NCBI RefSeq assembly: GCF_003573695.1
Contig: NC_039359.1
Coordinates: 135,619,939-135,683,938, forward strand
Origin: Papaver somniferum
Taxonomy: Eukaryota > Streptophyta > Magnoliopsida > Ranunculales > Papaveraceae
DNA: 64,000 nt
Reading direction: 5' to 3'
The number at the start of each line of letters is the position of its first letter. Position 1 is the stretch's first letter. Made by a program: the position numbers and the translations under genes. The notes beneath the pieces are model-generated. The model saw only the letters and a program-made list of their open reading frames with translations. It searched no databases and was not told the DNA's origin. Below, piece after piece: positions 25,283-36,820 of the stretch.

Positions 25283-25299
25283 CCCTGTTTCTAGCGCCA
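25283..25299 (-). other. T2 primer-binding site
   Basis: On the minus strand TGGCGCTAGAAACAGGG lies three bases inside the 5' LTR, identical to T1 and T3. Confidence 0.65.
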
Positions 25300-25302
25300 T
25301 TA

Positions 25303-25773
25303 TGTAGTTGCAGGAAATCCTACACTACACCCCTCACAAGATTTCATTAACATTCAACTCATTTTAGATTAAGAATCTTAATTTTATTGATCAATCTTTG
25401 AACAATCTTACAAGAAAAGATAAAGGAATCAAGAATAACCACTGCTCTAGATTTTCTCTCTCCTATTTACTTGTTTCTCACTCAGAAAAGATCTCTCTCC
25501 TTTTCCTTTACAACTGAGCGGCTATTTATAGAAAATTACGTAGTGGATGACAGCTAATCTGTCCTTTATTTTCGGATATGACTTGTGATATTCTCGCATC
25601 CTTACAAATGTTAATCTCGCAAACTCTCTAATTTTCGCAGGACCATCACATTTTTCTCACGATTTAGCTGACGTCGTTTATTATTTCGTTTCTGAAGTTA
25701 TTCTGCGACACTGCTGTGTTGTGTTGTTAATAATTTCGCTGAGGCATTATTGCTGCGAGATTCTGATCCTACA
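25303..25773 (-). repeat. T2 5' LTR, right edge of the tandem array
   Basis: This 471-bp LTR runs from tgtagttgcagg to ctgatcctaca on the plus strand. It differs from the shared middle LTR at about a dozen positions by eye. S1 LTR DNA starts at the next base, so the array edge is precise. Confidence 0.9.
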
Positions 25774-26207
25774 AGAAATTTTTTTAACGAGGAAACCGCA
25801 AATGCAGAAAAACCCCGGGACCTAGTCCGGATTGAACACCAGACTGTATTAAGCTTCTACAGACACTAGCCTACTACAAAATAATTTCGGCCTGGACTGT
25901 AGTTGAACCCTAATCAATATCACACTGATTCAAGGTACAGTTGCGCTCCTTACGTCTCTAATCCCAGCAGGATATTACGCACTTGATTCCCTTAGCTGAT
26001 CTCACCCACAACCAAGATTTTCTACGACCCAAAGTCGGAGACTTTAATAAACAAATCTTTATCACACAGAAAAGTCTACGATAATAGATAGATCGGTCTC
26101 TCACAGATAAACCTACAAGTTTTGTTCCGTTTTTTGATAAAATCAAGGTGAACATGAACCAATTAATAAACCGGACTTATATTCCCGAAGAACAGCCTAG
26201 TATTATC
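25774..26207 (-). repeat. S1 Sirevirus-like LTR, part 1
   Basis: This matches S3 from about 57429 to 57860. About 360 bases that should lie further left are missing because the T array entered here. The last five bases (TTATC) are the left target duplication of T3. The LTR continues at 35125. Confidence 0.85.
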
Positions 26208-26677
26208 TGTAGGATCAGAATCTCGCAACGATAATGTCTCAGCGAAATTATCAACTACACAACACAACAGCGTCGCAGAACAATTTCAGAAATGATACGA
26301 TAAACGACGTCAGCTAGAATCACGAGAAAGATGTGATAGTTCTGCGAAAATTAGAAAGATTGCGAAATTAATATTGTAAGGTTGCGAGAATGTCGCAAAC
26401 CATACCCGAAAATAAAGGACAGATTAGCTGTCATCCACTATGTATTTCCCTATAAATAGTCGTTCAAGTTGTAAAGAATAGAGAGAGATTTTTTTGAGTA
26501 AGAAACAAGTAAATAGGAGAGAGAAATTCTAGAGCAAAGATCATTCTTGATTCCTTTATCTTTTCTTGTAAAAACATTCAAAGATTGATCAATAAAATTA
26601 AGAGTGTAAACCTAAAAATGAGTTGAGTAATAATGAAATCATATGAGGGGTGTAGTGTAGGATTTCCTGCAACTATA
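26208..26677 (+). repeat. T3 5' LTR
   Basis: It runs from TGTAGGATCAG to GCAACTATA, 470 bp. The TATA box TATAAATA is at 26451-26458. The last bases changed from ACA to ATA relative to the 3' LTR. GCGA or its complement occurs seven times. Confidence 0.92.
26451..26458 (+). promoter_or_regulatory. TATA box of the T3 LTR promoter
   Basis: TATAAATA follows the conserved phrase tagctgtcatccac. It would start the genomic RNA about 30 bases downstream. The copy in the 3' LTR is at 34898-34905. Confidence 0.6.
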
Positions 26678-26680
26678 TAA

Positions 26681-26697
26681 TGGCGCTAGAAACAGGG
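26681..26697 (+). other. T3 primer-binding site, tRNA-Asn-like
   Basis: TGGCGCTAGAAACAGGG lies three bases after the LTR, as in T1 and T2. Confidence 0.65.
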
Positions 26698-26812
26698 AGG
26701 TTTTGAAGATTATTCTAGAAAAATCTGAAATTAATATTGAGATTTGTAAAGATTTAGAGTGATTGATTAAGAATTTTCCATAATTTCTTGCAATATTGTT
26801 AACATTGAAGAA

Positions 26813-29800
26813 ATGGCTAGAAGAAGAAATACATCCGAACAACCGATTACTATTAGAAGAAGTAAGAGAATTGCTGGGAGAGAAAGAAGTGAAATGGGAG
26901 AATCTACTAGAATGAGAAGTAATAGAGAAAATCAAATTCAACCACCAATTCAACAAATACTAGTTCAAGGGAAGAATACAGATTATGATAGGGCGAGTAT
27001 ACACACTTAGCAATCAAATTCGGCAGAAGGAGTAGAAGAAGAGCAACAAAACAGAAACCATAGACAGGAAGAGAGAAATCAAGAAGAAGATGAAGGAATA
27101 ATTCATGGAGATGAGGAAATTGGAGCGTTAGAAACGTTGAGACAAAGAATACATGAAGAAAGAAGAGCTGAGGCAAGAGAACGTGCAAATCTAACAAGGC
27201 AAAATCACGAATTAAGGATGGAGAATATAAGACTACAGAATAGAAGATCAAGAAGTATTACAAAATCATATTCAAGATCGACTAGAAGATAAATGAGGCG
27301 AAACTCACCCACAATCAATGTTGGAAACAATATTCAAGAAGAAATATCAAATCCTAATGAAGAATATCGCGAAAATAGAGAAATAGCTGATGATCGTTGC
27401 GTTCCACAAAATGAAACTTTTGATGATGGGAAAAATGGTGGAAATCAAGAGAACGGACAACGTCAGGGACGAAATGACCAAGATGGCGAAGGAAATCGAG
27501 AGGAAGGAAGAAGAATTTTACATGAAAGAGAAACTCAAAGAAATCAACAGACAATTGAAGAAGAAATTAAAAGACATTATGCTGAACAAGCACGTTTAAT
27601 CTGCGAACGTGAAAGATTGAGAGCGGAAATGGAAGAACAAGAGCTTCAGGAGACAATTCGCCAGAACAATCACGACAATCGAGAAAGAAGGCGTACACAA
27701 AACCGAAATAACGGTAATCTCAATGAGGAGTATGATAGAGTACAGAGGACGGCTGAAAGACATCGAATGTAATTGATAAGAAATGAACAAAATCATGGAG
27801 GGGAAAATGAAAGGCATCATCATATGCGAATTCAAAATAGATATGAGGAAGATAATCGCAGAAGAAGACGAGATGAGGATAATGAAGAAGAAATGCAAAA
27901 TTTCGCGAGAGAAGATAGACATGAACGCAGAAGAAGAGACGCGAAATTAAAAAGACCAATGGATCAAGATTCAGGTGTAAATAAACAAATCTTGAAAGAA
28001 TTAGAAGAAATGAGAGGAATTCTAAATAATAAAGGAGAAGTAGGCAGAAGACAATTGGATGAAGCAATAGAAGAAGCTGCGAAAACTCCATTTACAAGGG
28101 AAGTACAATTAGGAGGAATACCACCGAAATTCAATTTGCCCGCATTAACCAGCATTTTTGATGGAACAACTTGTGCAATTCAACACATTAAAGCCTATGT
28201 GAGGTGCATGTTACAATGGGAAAATCATGATGCTGTATTGTGCAAATATTTCGCATCCAGCTTAACAGGAGAGGCGTTAAAATGGTTTGAAGGTCTACCA
28301 AAGAACACAATAACATCCTTCAATCATTTGCAGACTACATTCTTAGGGGCATATACAAGTAATAATTCTTCGCGACCTGGTATAGAAGATGTGTTTGGAT
28401 TAAAACAGAAGATTGGCGAAAGTTTGAAACACCTGACTAAAAGATGGAGAACTATGTGTAGCGAAATGGCTGGCCGTGTAGATGAGAGATATCTTATATT
28501 ATCATTTATCAATGCTATGTTTGCAACAAACCTATTGTATATCCAAATTTTCAGAGTCAATAATACGATCACAATGACTGAATTGCGAGAACTTCAAGAA
28601 GAATACATTTCTCTGGAGGAAAGGAAAAATGAAATAGAATCATATCTAGTTGCGAACACCAACTCAAACAGCGAATGCAAGTTTATTACCCAAGCTAATA
28701 AATACAGTAGCGAATACTTCGCAAGTACAACAAGAGAAGGTGACGGGTAACAGTCAACAGAAACTAGTGGCTATGGGAGCCGAGATCAAGAGGAGTATGA
28801 AAGAGAAAGAAATTTCTACAATCGTGGTGGAATAACAAGATTCAAAGACTCGATCAACCACAAGAAACGTATGGAGGTCAAATACAAAACTATAATAGAG
28901 GACAAGGAGGTCACAAGGTAGTATGGGAAGAAATCAAGATGCCACCTCTAAATGCAAGTGTGGATAAAATATGGGAAGCTATAATTTTGATGGAGAATAT
29001 ACCAACACCATGGAACATGGGAACGGAACCACCTCCAAACCACAGAAGCCATGAGTTTTGTTCTTATCATCATTTTCATGGACATACAACAAATGATTGC
29101 AGAAATGTAAAAAGAATTATTTTGAGAATGATAGATCAAGGAAAACTAAACCACTTTTTGGTAGGGCATCCACAATCTCAACCACTTGCACCACCACCAG
29201 AGCATCACAAAGTGAACACGATGAAAAAGAAGGAAACATTCTTCATAGAAGTTGGTGCAAAAGCAAAAAATCTATTCTGTCACTCTATCGTACATTCATA
29301 TAAGACAATTGAAGATTTTCATGATAATGTTTTGAGTAGAGTGTTCGCAAGAGATAACGATGGAAGAGAAATTATGAATATTGCGAAAATCTCGCCACTA
29401 GAGGAATGGCAGAAACAGATCATTTCTTTTACCGCAGAAGAATTCCCGAAGGTGAAGAGGTGCATGATAATCCATTGGTAGTAAAATTAGAAATTAATCC
29501 AAAACCGAAAGAATGAGGATGATGAAGCTGAAGATTCATGGGCAATTAATAGAATTCTAATCGATACTGGAAGCTCTGTGAACATCTTATTTTATCATAC
29601 TTATAAAACTATGGGAGGAAGAGATGATGATCTTATACCATCAACATATAAGATATATGGTTTTAATGGTACTGCTAACAAGCCTAAAGGGGAGGTTACT
29701 ATGCGAATTCCATTGAAGGGAATATCTTCCGAAATCTTATTCTGTGTCGTTGATGTAGAATCACCCTACAATGCGTTAATTGGTCGACCTTGGCTACATG

Positions 29801-29994
29801 GGATTCTAGGTGTAGCTTCAACTTTCCACCAGTGCATCAAATTCCCTCACCCCAGTGGTGTAGGAATCATAAAGGGAGATTGGGTTGAAGGAAAGAGGTG
29901 TTACGAAACTGAGATAGAATCTTGCGAAGGAAGAGCAAACAAGAAGGAAAATGGCGACACAAAATCAAAGATACACAGAGAAGTGAGAGGTTGA
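26813..29994 (+). pseudogene. gag-pro: T3 gag-protease, Tat-like, decayed
   Basis: The ATG at 26813 gives MARRRNTSEQ, as in T1 and T2. The N-terminal charged region is interrupted by stops near 27008 (TGG to TAG), 27291 and 27771 (both GAA to TAA). The gag core is open from 27773 to about 28650, with LCKYFASSL and WFEGLPKN. The CHHC knuckle lies near 29060 and the retropepsin ILIDTGSS near 29555; ALIGRPWLH lies near 29775. A two-base deletion near 29512 and a frameshift near 29450 separate knuckle and protease frames. The frame ends at 29994. No polymerase follows. Confidence 0.82.
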
Positions 29995-30289
29995 TGGTGG
30001 ATGCAATCGAAAGAAAAGAAGAGATGTTGCGAAACTAATGCTAGCTCAGAATAAAAATGATGAACATACCACTACCAAGGAAGCAGTAGCAGAAAATAAT
30101 AAAGAAGCAGAGGATGGGAAAGGTAATAAAAACAAGAATTGTATGAATGATTAAGTTGTTGCGACACTCTCGCAATAAGTAAAATTCTCAAAAATACATT
30201 TGATTGAATGACAAAATTGAGATTGCGAAATCCAAATACAATATGGTAATGTGCGAGACTCTCGCAGAGATATTGAATTTTACAGAAAA
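29995..30289. other. T3 spacer after protease
   Basis: No gene is seen. The T1 and T2 copies read a little further in the protease frame before a stop, so part of this may once have been coding. Confidence 0.4.
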
Positions 30290-31215
30290 TAATCAGAGAA
30301 AAATGACAAAAGAGAAAGAGGCGAACCTTTATGGCGTACACCCTAGTTCGCGAATACAATTTCGCAAGAGGCAAATGTAAGACCTAAAGTACGTCATATA
30401 AGGGGGTACCTGTTGCATGGCTCAGTGAAAGGCTACACCGCCACCGGAACCTGAGTCATGGAGATTTGGGGTCAATAAAGCCCATCCGGGAGAGGAACCT
30501 TGTATTCTCAGCTTAAGCATATGACTTAGGTTGGGCGACTGAGGTAATAAGGACTCTCCCAAGGAGTGCAGATCTGATCAAGGCGTCGAGGTACACGGTT
30601 GAGTCAAGAGTGTCAGGGACGTTTGAAGCGTACCTTGCCATTCTTGACAAGTCTTGGCTTATACTGCACTCGGCCTGAAGAAAACCCCACTTAGGGTGCA
30701 GTCTCGTAACCATAATCCCTATATGTAAAAGGGATAAGAGGATGCGAAAACAACTGGTTGTTGTTAAGACTGGATGGGAGGAGTTAACCTTGTATGGTAG
30801 TAGTACGCCTCCTTGAAGGGGAAACCAGGGGGGAGATAAGGGAGGCACCCTCCATTAGGGAGCTGATAAGTGTCTTAAGACGCAAATGTCATGAGGCTTT
30901 TTATTCGCAAGGGTATTAAGGCTTGTCATATTTGTGCAACAATCCTGAAGAGGCAATAATACAAAAGAAAAAGATAAGACGAGATCAATGGGTTTTCGCA
31001 TGAAAGTGCGAAGACATCCTGCGATTTCGTCGCAAGACGGCAATGTCATGGGACTTTATTTTCGCAAGAATATTTAGACCTGTCATATTGTCGCAACATT
31101 CCTGAAGAGGCCATAATACAAAAGAAAAATTTAAGGCAAGATCAATGGGTTTTTGCATGAAAGTGCAAGGACGTCCTGCGATTTTGTCGCAATGACAAGA
31201 GGTGGTATAATAAGA
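30290..31215 (+). other. conserved non-coding module of T3
   Basis: This is the T3 copy of the module in opposite orientation to T1. The GC-richer part lies at about 30300-30860 and the 160-bp tandem pair at about 30900-31205. The order relative to protease and antisense gene is the same as in T1 and T2. Confidence 0.75.
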
Positions 31216-31585
31216 CCTTTTATTAGGAAGGCAGAATAAGACCACACAGGAATGAGATTTTGAAAAGAATCAAAATTCACTTTGCATTAGATATTATACA
31301 TAATTAACTGCGAAATTGAGGCATAAATTAAGAAAAATTAATAAAATATCTCATCTGGATACAAATAACAGAGGAAAGTATGGGAATGTATGAAATTAGA
31401 AAATGTTATTTGTCTCCATATGATAGATTTACTCAAAGATTCAAAAATTAATGATTATATTGATTAACTGTATTGCAAGGAAGAATTGTTTTAATGAATG
31501 CAGGTCAAAATGAAAGAAACACAAATATACAGAAAGAAGGAATAAATGTACAAGTATTACAAATGATCAAAGAAAGAAATAAAGA

Positions 31586-34294
31586 CTACTTCTTAGTTGA
31601 TCCTTCATTATCTTCATCAGACTTGTTCCCTTCTTCGTCTGCGTCAGAATCTTCATCACCATCAGAACCTTCATCACCATCAGATTCTTCATCATCAGCT
31701 TCGCTATCAGAGATAATCAAACTGGGAGTATTTTGTGGGATTTCTTCCAAGAGACAAGGATAATCAGAATGTGGGATATTATGATCGTCACAAACCATTT
31801 GGATAGTTTAATTGCGAAAATGCATAGCATCATTCTTAAAATTCGAAACAGTGATCTTGATTTGATTCTTTAATTTTGAATACTTGTCGTTGCGAGAAGA
31901 AAGATTCTTTGCGAGTTCCTCCTTTTCAGCTTCGAGTTCCTCAATATTTTCACGATATCTACTTTCAGAATCTGCGAGCAAAAGACAATCAATTATTAAC
32001 TTGATGAAAATTCATAAGAAGCAAAAGATTAGTAAAGAATAGCAGTTAGTAACCTTCTCTGTCAGAAATCATATCTCTAATCAAGGCTGTATGCTCAACT
32101 TGGAGACTAACATTTACACCTAAATTTTTTCTGGCATCATCTAAGATTTTCGCAACCCAAACAAATTCATCCTCATTACTTATAAGAAGACGATAATGAA
32201 TTTGATTTTCCCTTTCGCAGAGTTCGATGTTCTTGCGGTTAGCTTCATCTCGTTCAAGTTGAACTTCAAGAAGAGTCTCTTGGAATTTCGCCAAATCCTT
32301 AGCACCTTGATCAGAGATGCGATCCTTATCATCTATGAGACCTCTAATTTTGGTTCTTAACTCATTGGTTTTATCTTAAGAATCAAGAAGGAGACGCTTA
32401 AATTGGTTGGCTAAGCCTAAACTAGATCTATGGTCAATTTCTAAGAGGCGAAATTTAGATCTAAGATCATTTAGAGAAAGAGATGAAATTCTATCATTTG
32501 AGAAGTTATTTAAGGAATTGTTAAGACGCTCAAGAAGGGTATCATTATCCAAGGCATTAGGAAATAAACAAAGAAGGGTAGTTTCATCAGAAAGACCATA
32601 AATGTATGTAAAAAGGGTCATTTAAATAAGAAAAAACAACAGGATGAATGAATGAAGGGAAAAGAGAAAAGTAACATACCGTAAAGCTGATTATTAGCTT
32701 GCTGAAGACTAGAGATTTTGTTCTTATACGAAGAAGAATCAATTTCTAGTTGTCTATTTTTCTCGCGAAGACCTTTAACTTCAGCTTCTAATTCTTCATT
32801 CTTTGAGCGAAATTGAAGATTCTTCTTTTCAAGATTTTCGCGTCTCCTCTCTAGATCCGAGGTAACAGCGAAAGAAGCTTTTCCATCCTGCGAGAAAATA
32901 TAAAAAATATTAATATAGAAAGAAATTTTGAGTTATGACAATGAAGAAATAAAAGGATAAAAATATACCAGACTATTGAGGGAATGCAAGAAGTCGGGAG
33001 TCACTGATCTAGAAACTCAACGAAGAGAACTATCACCATCCAGCAAAGGGACATCGCAAAGTTTAGCGAGAGCCTTGAAGGTGTTGGAGAATTGGCTATC
33101 TCTCATTCCTTGCAGAGAATCAGAAAAGAGGTCAGGGAGCTTAGCCATAAAAGATTCAGGTGGAAAATCTTCACTTGCGACAAGATCATCATTGTCCTCA
33201 TCATCCTTGTCACTTTCAGAATTTTCTTGAGGAGGAATATTTGAAGGATAAGAAGAACGGACTTTCATTTTCTTTGAAGGAGGACTAGTTGATTTTTCTC
33301 TGCGAACAACACCTTTACCTTTATCACCAGTCTTCGCAACATCAGCAGGCTCTTCTATTTCAGCAATAATCTTCACACACAGATAGAAATAAGAAATGGA
33401 AGCAACAGTATACAGTTTAAAATCATAAGAAAAAATTTCTTACCTCATCTGTGTATGAACGAAGAGCTAACAGAGTACTAGCTTTCCCAGTCCTGTTATA
33501 ACTATCTTTCAGGTTTTGGATCTGCAGAATGTCGCAAGAGTTAGCAAACAAAATAATAAAGACAAATAAAGAAATGTAAAGTGAACTAAATGGGAAGAAA
33601 CATACCTCTTTCTCCTTCTCGGACCAAGAGAAAACCCAAGGTTGATAAGCAGCGAGATTCGCAAGAAGAACATTTGACCCAGCAATGTAAGGTCCTTTTA
33701 GCATTAAAGGAAAAACACACCATTTATCATCTTTGGATTGGAGAGGAGTTGTGTTTTTATTAGAGTGCCAGTCAATATCTTGCATGAGAATTTTAGCTTC
33801 ATCAATGTTATCTTTCCTTTTTAAGCGAATACCCCAACGAGTATTCTCTTTCTTCATGGAGATAAGTTCATAGTTCTCAAAGAAACTCGCTACTGTGTAT
33901 TTCTCAGCAATTATCTCTAGGTCTGCAAATTTAGGATCCCTAAGTTCTTTGGATTACATAGATCCTTTACCAGCACCACGGTTAGCGAACTCTAGCATCA
34001 AACGGATGCAATCCCCACTCAGTTGGAAGATAGCTCGCGAAAATCCTGGTGAGCGAGAATTTCATAGAATAAAGGAAGATCTGGGTCATAAAGAGGAATA
34101 GGGAGACCTGCGAAAATCTGGCCTAGCGAAATTATGATTGATTGATCATCACAGTACTGATCAGAGAAAAGTTTGACAGAAAGAATTGATTTGGCATTTT
34201 CACCAGGAATGGTAGAGAGTGTGAAACCTTTATCAGCAAGATATTTTTGGACATTTTTTAAATTCTTCTCATGTCTATGACCACTTGGAGCCAT
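31586..34294 (-). pseudogene. T3 antisense intron-containing gene, decayed
   Basis: Exons on the minus strand: 34294-33606, 33521-33444, 33370-32969, 32887-32680, 32605-32054 and 31971-31586. Intron lengths (84, 73, 81, 74, 82) equal those of T2 exactly. The order is an N-terminal Transposase_28-like region, a Lys-rich nuclear-type signal, a coiled coil and an acidic tail ending GSTKK. Unlike T1 and T2 it lacks the one-base insertion in exon 1, but it has a frameshift near 34040, stops near 33017, 32376 and 31810, and lost the AG acceptor of intron 4. The TATA box is at 34443-34450. Confidence 0.7.
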
Positions 34295-34442
34295 ATTTGA
34301 ATATAGAGTATGGGAATGAATAAAAAGTAAGAAGATTGAAGGGGGAAAAATTACAGTAGCGGAACTTGCAGAAGAATAACAGAGTTGCAGAGATGAGAGA
34401 ATAAAAAGAGAAGAGAAAGTAAAAAGAAAGTGGAAAGAAGAG

Positions 34443-34450
34443 TATATAAA
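34443..34450 (-). promoter_or_regulatory. TATA box of the T3 antisense gene
   Basis: The minus strand reads TTTATATA about 150 bases before the antisense ATG at 34294, as in T1 and T2. Confidence 0.5.
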
Positions 34451-34639
34451 GGAGATTTTTTTTACTCGAAGAAATAAACATCATTAAGACGAAAAGATGT
34501 GAGCGGTTGAAAAGTAGCGGTTACAGAAAACGTGTCAAGAAACAGATGGAAGAAAGAATACGTGTGATAAATGCAGAATATGAAGAGACGAACAGCTACA
34601 GCATTTCTCACATCATTCTCTACTTTGCAGAGAAGATAT

Positions 34640-34653
34640 GAGAAGAGGCAAGA
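34640..34653 (+). other. T3 polypurine tract
   Basis: GAGAAGAGGCAAGA directly precedes the 3' LTR. Confidence 0.8.
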
Positions 34654-35124
34654 TGTAGGATCAGAATCTCGCAATGATAATGTCTCAGCGAAATTATCAA
34701 CTACACAACATAACAGCGTCGCTGAACAATTTCAGAAATGATACGATAAACGACGTCAGCTAGAATCACGAGAAAGATGTGATAGTTCTGCAAAAATTAG
34801 AAAGCTTGCGAAATTAATATTTGTAAGGTTGCGAGAATGTCGCAAACCATACCCGAAAATAAAGGACAAATTAGCTGTCATCCACGATGTATTTCCCTAT
34901 AAATAGTCGTTCAAGTTGTAAAGAATAGAGAGAGATCTTTTTGAGTAAGAAACAAGTAAATAGGAGAGAGAAAGTCTAGAGCAAAGATCATTCTTGATTC
35001 CTTTATCTTTTCTTGTAAGAACATTCAAAGATTGATCAATAAAATTAAGAGTGTAAACCTAAAAATGAGTTGAGTAATAATGAAATCATATGAAGGGTGT
35101 AGTGTAGGATTTCCTGCAACTACA
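34654..35124 (+). repeat. T3 3' LTR
   Basis: It runs from TGTAGGATCAG to GCAACTACA, 471 bp, and is followed by the second TTATC. Confidence 0.92.
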
Positions 35125-36820
35125 TTATCAATCACCTCACAATAATCTAAATCGTATGGTAGCGAAACTAGATATTGCAGAATCACAAACGATGAGACGA
35201 AGATGTTTATGATTTCTTTTTATCTTACCCTATCAGAGATATAATCTCAAGCCAATCTTACAATTGAACTCGTACGATAGAAAATCGCAAGATCAGATCG
35301 CTCAACTACAAGAGAAGTAGTTTCGTTTGGCTTCACAATCCCAATAAGTCTTTAAGTCGTTAACCGACAGGGTCTCGAGAAGAAACCTACAGTTAAAGGA
35401 GAATCGCCTCTAGCAAAACCAACTAGTATCACACAGGAGGTGTGGGGATTAGTTTTTCCAGTTGCTAGACGTCTCCTTTATATAGTTTTCAAATCAGGGT
35501 TTGCAATCCAAGTTACTTTGGTAACAAAGCATTCAATATTCACCGTCAGATGAAAAACATGATATTATCCAAGCTAATATCTTTCAACCGTTAGATCGAA
35601 ACTTAGATTATCACACACACAAATGAAATGTATTCATTTAGGTTTGAGTAACCGTACCTAAACATGTACACTTAGTTGGTTCACAAATAGTTAACCAATG
35701 GTTAGCCATATGAACACTTTCATATTAACCGTATTCATCTTTCTCATAACTAGTTCAAATGACTCATAAGAATTCAAGAGTTGTTCAATTGCTTAGATCT
35801 TTATACATAGACACAATTGAAACAAAATCGGTTTGATTCACTTGAATCAATTCATCAACAACATAGACACGGTTTGCAAAGATTGCATTCCTTATTGATT
35901 TATTGTTTAAGTTCATGAAACTACCGATTTGAGAAATATAACCAGCTTGGGTACGCGTACGGGTATGCGTACCTTAGCTTCCGGATTTGAGTTGGTTTTT
36001 GGTTTACAAACTCAGCAGAACTTTTCGGGTAGAAAAGTTTCGCCAGTACGCGTAGGGGTACGCGTACTTAAGGTGACTGGTTTATGAGTTCGTAAACTCC
36101 AAACTCAGCATAATTTTCCGGGAGGAAAAGTTCTACCAGTACGCTTACGGGTACGCGTACCTAACCTATCTCCTTCACCAATACCGCATGCACACATATG
36201 CACACACTTGGTTTCCGGCACATGGATTTATACACTAATGTGCGAAAACACTATATATGCTTATATGCATAGTTGGTTAGGTATCTCAACTCTACATTTC
36301 AATCATTGAAACATTCTTCTATAATGTTATAATAGTCGTTAGACATAAAGAATCGACTATCGTCATCAAAACTATTTTCAATATTGAAACGTCATCATGA
36401 CTTTCGTCACGGGTAAAGATGAAAATGGTTAAAGCAAAATCTTACCAACACATATTTCAAGAAAAAGATAGGCGAGTAAACTCGGCTCGAAATAGGAAAT
36501 GTGTATGTATGAAAACTATCATACTTATACGAATTTTGTCTCAAGAGTAGGAGATAGAGTAGATAGACTTTTGAATGAGAAATGAGTTCAAGTCTCCGCA
36601 TACCTTTTGGTCGGATGAAGTTCCACTGGTTCCTTGAGTAGTTCTTCGTCTTCGTAAGATAATCTCCATGGAGTCTGGAGCTCAACTATTCCTAACTATC
36701 CTTGACCGAGACTTAGTCATAAGTAAACTAGAAATCAAGACATATAGTTTTGATCACTAACATTGACAAACATGCTTGATATAGCAACGCATGCGAGTTC
36801 GACCGAGCAATTCCCTAACA
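35125..36820 (-). repeat. S1 Sirevirus-like LTR, part 2
   Basis: This continues 25774-26207 and matches S3 from about 57857 to 59523. The LTR start on the minus strand (TGTTAGGGAATTGCTCGG) lies at 36820. Three copies of a unit of about 95 bp near 35950, 36045 and 36139 carry the palindrome GTACGCGTAC or close variants. No coding sequence is present. The base after 36820 begins a different LTR. Confidence 0.85.

Larger units (their letters stand above)
8371..25773 (-). mobile_element. T2: Tat-like LTR retrotransposon lacking pol, split by G
   Basis: T2 runs from the shared LTR to the 5' LTR at 25303-25773. Without G and its target duplication the interior is about 8.0 kb, matching T1 and T3. 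Content in element sense: 5' LTR, primer site, gag, protease, non-coding module, antisense gene, polypurine tract, 3' LTR. The right edge abuts S1 DNA. The left end of the whole array is outside the window, so its target duplication cannot be read. Confidence 0.85.
26208..35124 (+). mobile_element. T3: complete copy of the T family
   Basis: T3 is 8917 bp with both LTRs, a primer site, gag-protease, the non-coding module, the antisense gene and a polypurine tract, flanked by TTATC (26203-26207, 35125-35129). The empty site is visible in S3 near 57857. The LTRs show about 13 differences in 471 bp by eye. It lies opposite to T1 and T2. It has no pol, so the lack is a family trait and not damage to one copy. 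Confidence 0.92.

Noticed and set aside
25774..26207. S1 as the internal part of a separate element.
   Set aside because: It aligns with the S3 LTR over its length, and joins to 35125-36820 once T3 is removed.
29995..31215. Hidden reverse transcriptase or integrase in T3.
   Set aside because: I looked for YxDD-type, HHCC and DDE-type patterns in all frames between protease and antisense gene in T1-T3 and saw none.
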